In this document: positions 1 to 6,624 of the stretch, in pieces
Layout: the number at the start of each line of letters is the position of its first letter
Numbering within the stretch: position 1 is the stretch's first letter
DNA from: an uncultured Prevotella sp.
GTDB lineage: Bacteria > Bacteroidota > Bacteroidia > Bacteroidales > Bacteroidaceae
DNA length: 15,278 nt
Direction: 5' to 3'
Assembly (NCBI GenBank): GCA_900762125.1
Contig: CAAFFL010000144.1
Span: 1 to 15,278 of the forward strand
Notes under the pieces: generated by a model
What the model saw: only the letters and a program-made list of their open reading frames with translations
Database searches by the model: none
Told to the model about the DNA's origin: nothing
Translations under genes and position numbers: made by a program

Positions 1-190
1 CATATAAAATCACAAACAGAATGCCCACCATCCCCAGCTGCAGCATATGGTTATACTTTCTACGGTGTATGCCATCATCAATGATAAGCAGGATAATAAA
101 TACGACCTCCAGTATCATCAACATCTGTGCCACTTTCAGATCCTGCGGAAAGTGTACGAGGTTGAGTGCCTGCATGGAAAAAGCAAATAC
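1..190 (-). other. Sequence unlike KdtA fused in frame to the kdtA 5' part; membrane-protein-like
   Basis: This stretch continues the kdtA reading frame (residues 317-379) but matches no part of Kdo transferases that I know. It encodes one strongly hydrophobic segment (MLMILEVVFIILLIID), a short charged turn (DDGIHRRKYNH) and a second hydrophobic segment (MLQLGMVGILFVIL), which reads like two membrane helices of a polytopic protein. The first 120 bases are visibly richer in A+T than the rest of the window. The other two minus-strand frames do not restore the missing KdtA motifs, so a simple frameshift is not the explanation. No transposase or terminal repeat is visible. I do not recognise the source gene. 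Confidence 0.5.
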
Positions 191-1138
191 ACCGAAGCAG
201 TCGATGATAAGCACCTCTGCCTTCGCGGCCTCCTCGGGCGTGGTCTGCGTATAGCGCACCACACGGCGACCCTCCAGCAGCTGCATGATCTGCTTCAGAT
301 GGTCTTCGCCGATGACATGCGGCGCAATGATCATCTTCCATTCCGGGTGCTGATTAAAATAAGGTATAAAGATCTGCTCGTCGGGTGGCCATGAGCTGCC
401 CGCCACAAAGACCTGAGGATTCTTTGAACTTTGAACTTTGAACTTTGAACTTTGGCCTTCACCCTGACCTGCTGTGAAGGCATCTACAATAGGAAGTTCC
501 TTCGCAGTCGCCTTGATCTGCAGCACACGGTCGAAACGGGTGTCGCCCACCACGTCGACATCGGTGATGCCAATGGTGCCGAGCAACTGCCGGCTTTCCT
601 CGTTTTGCACAAAGAAGCGGGTGAAGCAGTTCAGCACACGGCCATACTGCTTGCCATACCACTTGAAGAACACCTGGTCCTTGCGGAAGATGCTCGACAC
701 AGAGTAGGTCGGCACGCCACGGTGCTTGAGCACATGCAGATAGTTGTACCAGAACTCGTACTTGATGAAGAACGCCATCACCGGGCGCACCGTGCGCAGG
801 AAGCGACGGGCATTGGCAACAGTGTCGATGGGCAGGTAGCAGATGATGTCCGCGCCCTGATAGTTTTTCCGCACCTCGTAGCCCGAGGGCGAGAAGAACG
901 TCAGCAGGATCTTATACTCCGGATGCTCCTGACGGATGCGCTCCATCAGTGGGCGGCCTTGCTCAAACTCACCCAGCGAGGCGGCATGAAACCAGAGGTA
1001 CTTCGCCTCAGGGTCTACCTTCTCCTGGAGGATGCGGAAGGCCTCTCGCTCGCCCCGCCACATCTTCTTCACCTTCTCGTTGAACAGGCTTGCCACCCAC
1101 ACACCGAGCTGGAAGAGAATCATGATTAAGTTGTACAT
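1..1138 (-). CDS. kdtA: 3-deoxy-D-manno-octulosonic acid (Kdo) transferase, anomalous 3' part, runs off window
   Basis: Inner-membrane glycosyltransferase that moves Kdo from CMP-Kdo to the lipid A precursor. Seen: an N-terminal hydrophobic anchor (residues 2-19), the catalytic-base segment HAASLGEFE with Glu57, and later family-like blocks such as FVAGSSWPPDE, IIAPHV and VLIIDCFG ending at Gly316. The ATG at 1138 overlaps the gltX stop by one base (TAATG), which suggests translational coupling. Odd points: residues 229-239 are encoded by a 7-bp tandem repeat in a loop that is short in relatives. After Gly316 the expected LLSSIYRY and GGGFG.GIHN.LEAAV blocks are missing; instead 63 residues of unrelated hydrophobic sequence follow in the same frame to the window edge. 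The CMP-Kdo-binding C-terminal part is therefore absent here. Identity of the N-terminal 316 residues is secure; whether the gene is functional is not. Confidence 0.85.
   Translation of the reverse strand, partial: MYNLIMILFQLGVWVASLFNEKVKKMWRGEREAFRILQEKVDPEAKYLWFHAASLGEFEQGRPLMERIRQEHPEYKILLTFFSPSGYEVRKNYQGADIICYLPIDTVANARRFLRTVRPVMAFFIKYEFWYNYLHVLKHRGVPTYSVSSIFRKDQVFFKWYGKQYGRVLNCFTRFFVQNEESRQLLGTIGITDVDVVGDTRFDRVLQIKATAKELPIVDAFTAGQGEGQSSKFKVQSSKNPQVFVAGSSWPPDEQIFIPYFNQHPEWKMIIAPHVIGEDHLKQIMQLLEGRRVVRYTQTTPEEAAKAEVLIIDCFGVFAFSMQALNLVHFPQDLKVAQMLMILEVVFIILLIIDDGIHRRKYNHMLQLGMVGILFVILY
422..454. repeat. Heptanucleotide tandem repeat (CTTTGAA, 4.7 copies) inside kdtA
   Basis: Four perfect copies of CTTTGAA followed by CTTTG, 33 bases without interruption. 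On the coding strand it is read as QSSKFKVQSSK because three 7-bp units make 21 bp, so all three frames are used in turn. A gain or loss of one unit would shift the kdtA frame. Confidence 0.95.
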
Positions 1139-2661
1139 TATTCCTTCGGTAGAACGCTAATCGCTTTTTTCAGTCGCTTGATGGTCTCCGCCTTGCCGAG
1201 GAAGGCAGAGATGTCGAACATGCCGGGACCCTTGCCGATGCCGACGAGGGCCAGACGAAACGCGTTCATCACGTCGCCAAGCTTATACTCGTTGTCCTCG
1301 ACCCACTTCATCACCACAAGCTCCTGACCTTCGACGGAGAAGTCGTCGATGCCTTCGAGAACGTCGCAAAGCTCCGTCATCTGCTTCGGACTGTAGCTCT
1401 TCCAGCGTTTCTTCACGGTCTTCTCGTCATACTCCGTCGGCGCGATGAAGAAGAACGAGCACAGCGGCCACAGCTCCTTGACGAAGCTCACACGATCCTT
1501 CATCATGTGCACCACTTGCTGCACACGCTCCATCGGCTCGTCGATGCCGTTGTTTGCCACAATCGGCGCAAAGAGATCAGCGATCTCCTCGTCGCTCTTT
1601 TTCAGGATATACTCATGATTGAACCACTGGCCCTTCAAGTAATCGAACTTCGCACCACTCTTCGAGCATTTCGTGATGTCGAATGCCTCGACAAGCTCGT
1701 CCAGCGTGAACAGCTCCTGGTCCGTGCCAGGATTCCATCCCAGCAAGGCGAGGAAGTTGACCACAGCTTCAGGGAAGTAACCGCTCTCGCGATAGCCCGA
1801 CGACACCTCGCCGGTCTTCGGGTCGTGCCACTCCAGCGGGAACACAGGGAAACCAAGGCGGTCGCCGTCACGTTTAGACAGTTTGCCTTTGCCCTCGGGC
1901 TTCAGCAGCAGCGGCAGATGGGCAAAACGTGGCATGGTGTCCTCCCAGCCAAAGGCTTTGTAGAGCAGCACATGGAGCGGCGCACTAGGCAGCCACTCCT
2001 CGCCACGGATGACGTGGGTGATCTCCATGAGGTGGTCGTCGACGATGTTGGCCAAGTGATAGGTGGGCAACTCGTCAGCACTCTTATAGAGCACCTTGTC
2101 GTCAAGGATGTCGCTCTTGATGCACACATCACCTCGAATCATGTCGTTGACATGAATCTCCTCACCGGGCTCAATCTTGAAACGAACGGTGTACTGCGCG
2201 CCATCGTCGATGAGGCGCTGCACCTCCTCTACAGGAAGCGTCAGCGAGTTGCGCATCTGGAGGCGCGTGTGGGCGTCGTACTGGAAGTTCTGGATCTCCG
2301 CGCGCTTGGCCTCAAGCTCCTCAGGCGTGTCAAAGGCATAGTAGGCCTTGCCGGCGTCGAGCAGCTGCTTGACATATTTCTTATAGATCTCACGGCGCTC
2401 GCTCTGACGGTAAGGACCATGCGAGCCACCAAAGCTCACGCCTTCATCAAACTTGATGCCCAGCCAGCGGAACGACTCGATGATATAGTCCTCTGCGCCG
2501 GGAACAAAACGATGGGAGTCGGTGTCCTCAATGCGGAACACCAAATCGCCGCCATGCTGACGGGCAAAAAGATAATTATACAGTGCCGTACGGACGCCAC
2601 CAATATGAAGCGGACCCGTAGGGCTCGGTGCAAAACGCACCCTTACTCTTCTTTCTGACAT
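1138..2661 (-). CDS. gltX: Glutamyl-tRNA synthetase
   Basis: Class I aminoacyl-tRNA synthetase that charges tRNA-Glu with glutamate in the cytoplasm. Seen: PSPTGPLHIGG with the HIGH-type motif at residues 19-22, the RIEDTD block of GluRS/GlnRS, and the KMSKS-type motif KLSKRDG at residues 260-266, followed by an alpha-helical anticodon-binding C-terminus. The 507-residue length is normal. I chose the ATG at 2661 (MSERRVRVRF). The reading frame extends upstream to a TTG at 2685, but that codon lies inside a good -7 box (2683-2690), so a transcript from that promoter would start downstream of it. The stop overlaps the kdtA start by one base, and the two genes probably form one operon. Divergent from the 7TM-HD gene. 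Confidence 0.97.
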   Translation of the reverse strand: MSERRVRVRFAPSPTGPLHIGGVRTALYNYLFARQHGGDLVFRIEDTDSHRFVPGAEDYIIESFRWLGIKFDEGVSFGGSHGPYRQSERREIYKKYVKQLLDAGKAYYAFDTPEELEAKRAEIQNFQYDAHTRLQMRNSLTLPVEEVQRLIDDGAQYTVRFKIEPGEEIHVNDMIRGDVCIKSDILDDKVLYKSADELPTYHLANIVDDHLMEITHVIRGEEWLPSAPLHVLLYKAFGWEDTMPRFAHLPLLLKPEGKGKLSKRDGDRLGFPVFPLEWHDPKTGEVSSGYRESGYFPEAVVNFLALLGWNPGTDQELFTLDELVEAFDITKCSKSGAKFDYLKGQWFNHEYILKKSDEEIADLFAPIVANNGIDEPMERVQQVVHMMKDRVSFVKELWPLCSFFFIAPTEYDEKTVKKRWKSYSPKQMTELCDVLEGIDDFSVEGQELVVMKWVEDNEYKLGDVMNAFRLALVGIGKGPGMFDISAFLGKAETIKRLKKAISVLPKE

Positions 2662-2682
2662 GTTGTGAAAACTAATTTTGTG

Positions 2683-2690
2683 CAAAATTA
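2683..2690 (-). promoter_or_regulatory. Putative gltX-kdtA -7 promoter box
   Basis: The minus strand reads TAATTTTG, an exact match to the Bacteroidota -7 consensus TAnnTTTG. It lies 22 bases before the ATG at 2661, implying a leader of roughly 15 bases. No clear TTG -33 element is present at the usual distance, so the call rests on the -7 box and its position. Confidence 0.5.
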
Positions 2691-2700
2691 ATACTTTTAT

Positions 2701-2731
2701 TTGATTTTAACGCTTTTTTTTAGTAATTTCG
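2701..2731 (+). promoter_or_regulatory. Putative promoter for the 7TM-HD phosphohydrolase gene
   Basis: TTG at 2701-2703, then 20 bases, then TAATTTCG at 2724-2731, one base away from TAnnTTTG. The spacing fits a Bacteroidota -33/-7 pair. It would give a leader of about 57 bases before the ATG at 2795. It is back to back with the gltX promoter in a 133-base divergent gap. Confidence 0.4.
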
Positions 2732-2794
2732 TAGCAGATTCTATCCGGTTACCCGACTATCCGGCCAGACAGACAAGAAAATAGCACTGCAACA

Positions 2795-4867
2795 ATGAGA
2801 ATAACCGACCGCATCAACAATACCGACCACTACTGGCGCAACTTCATGCTGCGCCTGCTGCTCATCGTGGGCTCCACACTCCTCATCGTTTTCTTCCTGC
2901 CACGCAGCGAGGGCGACAAGTACACTTACGAGGTTGGCGAGCCGTGGCACTACGGCACCATCATTGCCAAATACGACTTTCCCATCTACAAGTCGGACGA
3001 AGCCCTCGCCAAGGAGCGCGACTCGTTGCTGCGCCAGTTTGAGCCTTACTTCGATTACAACGAGGACATCGAGGCCGAAGAGATAGAGAAGTTCCGCACG
3101 GATGTGGCCGGGAACCAAGACATCTCCGACCACCTTGTGGCCGTCATCGTAGACCGTCTGCACCGTCTCTACCAGACCGGCATTATGGAGACGCCCGTCT
3201 ACAACAACATCATGCGCGACACCACAGCCGTCGTACGCGTCGTCTTCGGCAGGAACGCAGAAAGCATCACCGCCAACTGCATCTACTCCACGAAGACTGC
3301 CTACGAGCAGCTCATGAGCGACGAGACGTTGGCAACAGAGCGCATCACCGTGCAGCAGCTCAACCTGAACAACTACCTCCAGCCGAACCTCACCTACGAC
3401 AAGGCGCGCTCCATCACCGCGCGCAACGACCTCCTCAGCGGCATCTCACCAGCCAGCGGAATGGTGATGGCAGGTCAGAAGGTCATCGGCATCGGCGAGA
3501 TTGTTAACGACTACAACTACCGCGTCCTCAACTCCATGGAGAGGGAAAAGCTACGGCGCAGCGCCTCGAAGACTCAGCTGACCAACAACCTCATCGGCAA
3601 CGCGCTCTACGTCTTCATCCTTGTCATGCTCTTCACCATCTATTTGGTGCTCTTTCGCAAGGACTACTTCCTGAAGACGCGCAACATTCTTATGCTTTAT
3701 GCGCTCATCATCATCTTCCCCATCATGATCTCGATGATGATGGAGCACAGCTACTTCAGCTTCAGCGTCTACGTGCTGCCGATGGCGTTCATACCTATCT
3801 TCGTGCGTGTCTTCATGGACTCCCGAACGGCATTCTTCACGCACGTCATCACCGTCCTCATCTGCGCCGCAGCACTGCGCTATCAGTATGAGTTCATCGC
3901 CATGCAGACCATGGCTGGCCTCGTCGCCATCTACTCCCTGCGAGAGATGTCGGCACGTGCACAAGTGTTCAAGACTGCGGCGATGGTCTTCATGGCCATG
4001 TGCGTCACCTACATCACCCTGAAACTCATGCAGAGCGGGGAGGAGCTCAAACTCGATACACGCATTTACTACCATTTCCTCATCAACGGCGTGCTGCTCC
4101 TGCTCGCCTACCCGCTGATGTACTTGGTTGAGAAGACATTCGGCTTCACGTCGGTCATCACGCTCATCGAGATGTCGAACACCAACAAGGGCTTACTGCG
4201 AAACCTCAGCGAGATAGCGCCGGGCACCTTCCAGCATTCCATCACCGTCGGTAACCTCGCAGCAGAGATTGCCAACAAGATCGGCGCCAACAGCACGCTT
4301 GTCCGTACCGGCGCACTCTATCACGACATCGGCAAGATGAAAAACCCAGCCTTCTTCACCGAAAACCAGCAGGGTGGCGTCAATCCCCACGACAACCTCA
4401 CCGAAAAAGAAAGCGCACAGATCATCATTGGGCACGTCACCAATGGTGTGAAGCTCGCAGAGGAGGCTGGACTGCCCGTCATCATCCGCGACTTCATCCT
4501 TACGCACCATGGCACGGGACTGACGAAGTACTTCTACATCAAGTACCAGAACAACCACCCCGACAAGGTCGTCGACAAGGAGGCATTCAGATACCCTGGG
4601 CCGAACCCCTACACCCGTGAGCAAGCCATCCTGATGATGGCCGACACCTGCGAAGCAGCGTCGCACTCACTGAAGGAGTACACAGAGGAGACCATCTCTG
4701 CCTTGGTAAACAAGCTCATCGACCAGCAGATCACCGACGGTTTCTTCCGCGAGTGCCGCATCACCTTCTACGACATCGCCATTGCCAAGCAGGTGCTCAT
4801 CGACCGCCTGAAGGCAATCTACCACACGCGCATACAATATCCTAAGAGGAAGGAAGAAAATAGTTAA
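2795..4867 (+). CDS. 7TM-HD family membrane phosphohydrolase (PgpH-like, probable cyclic-dinucleotide phosphodiesterase)
   Basis: Predicted inner-membrane enzyme of 690 residues with the layout of the PgpH family, whose studied members hydrolyse c-di-AMP to pApA. Seen in order: one membrane helix at about 19-36, an extracytoplasmic domain of about 230 residues, a block of several membrane helices from about 270 to 460, then a cytoplasmic HD domain. Candidate metal ligands are His481 (FQHS), His510-Asp511 (HDIGK), His547 (GHV), His571-His572 (THHG) and Asp617 (MADTCEA); all expected HD positions are filled, so the enzyme looks active. The substrate is inferred from the family, not shown here. 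It is divergent from gltX and precedes a FadL-like gene by 94 bases; that gene has its own -7 box, so the two need not be one operon. Confidence 0.92.
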   Translation: MRITDRINNTDHYWRNFMLRLLLIVGSTLLIVFFLPRSEGDKYTYEVGEPWHYGTIIAKYDFPIYKSDEALAKERDSLLRQFEPYFDYNEDIEAEEIEKFRTDVAGNQDISDHLVAVIVDRLHRLYQTGIMETPVYNNIMRDTTAVVRVVFGRNAESITANCIYSTKTAYEQLMSDETLATERITVQQLNLNNYLQPNLTYDKARSITARNDLLSGISPASGMVMAGQKVIGIGEIVNDYNYRVLNSMEREKLRRSASKTQLTNNLIGNALYVFILVMLFTIYLVLFRKDYFLKTRNILMLYALIIIFPIMISMMMEHSYFSFSVYVLPMAFIPIFVRVFMDSRTAFFTHVITVLICAAALRYQYEFIAMQTMAGLVAIYSLREMSARAQVFKTAAMVFMAMCVTYITLKLMQSGEELKLDTRIYYHFLINGVLLLLAYPLMYLVEKTFGFTSVITLIEMSNTNKGLLRNLSEIAPGTFQHSITVGNLAAEIANKIGANSTLVRTGALYHDIGKMKNPAFFTENQQGGVNPHDNLTEKESAQIIIGHVTNGVKLAEEAGLPVIIRDFILTHHGTGLTKYFYIKYQNNHPDKVVDKEAFRYPGPNPYTREQAILMMADTCEAASHSLKEYTEETISALVNKLIDQQITDGFFRECRITFYDIAIAKQVLIDRLKAIYHTRIQYPKRKEENS

Positions 4868-4916
4868 TAATTCTTAAACATTGTATTGAGACAACGGAAA
4901 TATAGAACACTATTGT

Positions 4917-4924
4917 TACCTTTG
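4917..4924 (+). promoter_or_regulatory. Putative -7 promoter box of the FadL-like gene
   Basis: TACCTTTG matches TAnnTTTG exactly and lies 37 bases before the ATG at 4962, giving a leader of about 30 bases that is A+T-rich. No TTG sits at the standard -33 distance. The identical octamer is found before priA on the other strand. Confidence 0.5.
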
Positions 4925-4961
4925 CAACCAATTTTATATTAATTGTATTTAAAAGATAACA

Positions 4962-6491
4962 ATGGCACGATTTTCATGGGTCTGTCTCGCCTTCGCGATG
5001 GCAACCACAACACCTGCCGTGGCAGGTGGCATCAACACAAACACTAACCAAAATGTAGCTTTCCTGCGTAACTGTGCACGCGACGCTGTCATCGGTATCG
5101 ATGGCGCCTACACCAACCCTGCCGGCGTAGTCTTCCTTCCCGAAGGACTCTATGTTTCCACCAACTGGCAGATCGCCTCGCAGACACGTACCATCAACAA
5201 CGACTATGCTCTGTTCAACAACAACGTGAACAACCCCACCACGCCACGCGACTTCAGCGGTAAGGCGTTCGTCCCTGTGCTGCCTTCGTTCCAGGTGGCA
5301 CTCAACCGCGGACGGTTCTCCTTTCAGAGCAACCTCTCTGTGGGCGGTGGCGGCGGCAAATGTAAGTTCGACGACGGACTCGGCTCCTTCGAGCGCATCG
5401 TCTCGGAGACGGCAATGGCAGCCTGCGGACTAGCTGGTGCCATCGACCAGACTACGGGTCAACCGATGTTCACCTCCGACAAGATGTTCGGCTCGCAGGG
5501 CAAATACAGCTTCAACAGCTATATGCACGGACGCCAGTACTACTACGGTCTGTCGCTCGGTGCTGCCTACAAGGTCACCAACAACCTCAGCGCCTACGCT
5601 GGTGTGCGCGGCGTCTATGCCCTGTGCAACTACTACGGCTACGTGCGCAACATACAGGTAGGCAGCGTGCCACTCTACTCTGTCCTCGACCCAACGAAGA
5701 CCAACTCTGCCGACATCGAGCTCAACTGCGACCAGCAGGGCATCGGCTTTACGCCCATCCTCGGCGTCGACTTCCGTCTGGGCCGATGGAACTTTGCCGC
5801 AAAGTATGAGTTCAAGACGCGCATCCGACTGAAGAACGAGTCGGTGAACCAGACTCCGTCCATCGGTAACCTGCCCGCCAACCTCGAGAAAGCATTCGAG
5901 GCCAACGGCGTACCGGCAGCACAGGCAGAGGCCATCCTCTCTTCACCGAAGGTGGCAGGCACGATGGCTGCACTGAAGACACAGTTTAACAAAGAACTGG
6001 GACAGGCCATCGGACAGTATGAGGACGGCCGAAAGATTGCTGCAGACCAGCCCGCCATCCTCACCGCAGGCGTGGGGTACAACCCCATCGACCCGCTCCG
6101 TCTGAGCGTCGGTTTCCACTATTATTGGGACAAGCAGGCGTCGCAGTATCTGCACAAGGAGGACAAGCTCGACCGAGGTACCATCGAGTACAATGCTGGC
6201 GCGGAGTTCGACGCCTCGAAACTCGTCACCGTCAGCGCCGGATGGCAGCGCACCAGCTATGGCCTGACGCCGGAGTACATGGAGGACAAGTCGTTCGTCA
6301 CCTCGTCCAACTCCCTCGGCTGTGGCGTGAAGCTCAACGTGAGCAAAAAGGTGAGCGTCAACGTGGCATACTTCGTCACGTTCTATGGTCACGAGAAGAC
6401 CAGTGAGACTTCTGCCCTCGGCATAGAATACAAGAGCGACTACACCCGCACGAACAACGTCTGGGGCGTGGGCGTGGACCTGAAACTGTAG
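4962..6491 (+). CDS. FadL/OmpP1-like outer-membrane transport protein
   Basis: Outer-membrane beta-barrel of 509 residues, resembling the OmpP1/FadL/TodX family that passes hydrophobic compounds across the outer membrane. Seen: a signal peptide with probable cleavage after Ala21 (PAVA-GG), then a mature N-terminus containing FLRNCARDAVIGIDGAYTNP with the family's NPAG motif, followed by alternating aromatic beta strands. Residues about 303-365 are alanine-rich and helical in character, forming an insertion between barrel strands. This ATG is the first in frame after a stop at 4950-4952 and follows a -7 box. The C-terminus ends in Leu, not the usual aromatic residue. The substrate cannot be told. 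The stop codon is the outer end of a large palindrome shared with the convergent priA gene. Confidence 0.85.
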   Translation: MARFSWVCLAFAMATTTPAVAGGINTNTNQNVAFLRNCARDAVIGIDGAYTNPAGVVFLPEGLYVSTNWQIASQTRTINNDYALFNNNVNNPTTPRDFSGKAFVPVLPSFQVALNRGRFSFQSNLSVGGGGGKCKFDDGLGSFERIVSETAMAACGLAGAIDQTTGQPMFTSDKMFGSQGKYSFNSYMHGRQYYYGLSLGAAYKVTNNLSAYAGVRGVYALCNYYGYVRNIQVGSVPLYSVLDPTKTNSADIELNCDQQGIGFTPILGVDFRLGRWNFAAKYEFKTRIRLKNESVNQTPSIGNLPANLEKAFEANGVPAAQAEAILSSPKVAGTMAALKTQFNKELGQAIGQYEDGRKIAADQPAILTAGVGYNPIDPLRLSVGFHYYWDKQASQYLHKEDKLDRGTIEYNAGAEFDASKLVTVSAGWQRTSYGLTPEYMEDKSFVTSSNSLGCGVKLNVSKKVSVNVAYFVTFYGHEKTSETSALGIEYKSDYTRTNNVWGVGVDLKL

Positions 6492-6624
6492 TTATCCTCT
6501 CCAAGCCTCCCCAAAGGGGAGGATGTGAATTACATATAGAGCCATTCTTGCTAGTTGTAGGCAGGAATGGCTCTATATGTAACTAAACATTCCCTCCTTT
6601 GGAGGGGCTTGGGAAGGATAACTA
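6489..6624. repeat. 136-bp two-armed palindrome spanning both stop codons; probable bidirectional terminator
   Basis: Left arm 6489-6551 and right arm 6561-6624 are inverted copies of each other (about ten mismatches and one gap over some 63 bases) around a 9-base loop. The outermost ten bases are perfect (TAGTTATCCT / AGGATAACTA), and the TAG at each end is the stop codon of the FadL-like gene and of priA. The innermost 18 bases (6530-6547 and 6565-6582) are also perfect. Each arm additionally holds its own small hairpin around AAA/TTT (6506-6522 and 6592-6606). An RNA read from either side would form a very stable stem, so it should end transcription in both directions. Confidence 0.9.
6530..6582. 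terminator. Central stem-loop of the convergent palindrome
   Basis: Arms TTACATATAGAGCCATTC and GAATGGCTCTATATGTAA are perfect over 18 bp and extend inward by four more pairs with one G-T wobble (6548-6551 with 6561-6564), leaving the loop 6552-6560. There is no long T-run, so on its own it is not a classic intrinsic terminator, but its place between convergent genes supports the role. Confidence 0.6.

Noticed and set aside
1..215. A simple frameshift as the cause of the odd kdtA 3' end
   Set aside because: I read all three minus-strand frames below position 215, and none shows the expected KdtA C-terminal motifs.
422..454. Short repeats as a CRISPR array
   Set aside because: The 7-bp units are directly adjacent with no spacers and are translated within kdtA.
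452..1129. A 225-codon plus-strand frame opposite kdtA
   Set aside because: Antisense to the well-supported part of kdtA, with no family features; a codon-bias shadow.
1507..2658. A 383-codon plus-strand frame opposite gltX
   Set aside because: It lies wholly antisense to a clear glutamyl-tRNA synthetase. The G/C-biased third positions of gltX remove stops on the other strand, and the translation has no recognisable motif.
2662..2685. Upstream TTG start for gltX adding eight residues
   Set aside because: The TTG falls inside a matching -7 box, and the ATG at 2661 gives the normal family N-terminus.
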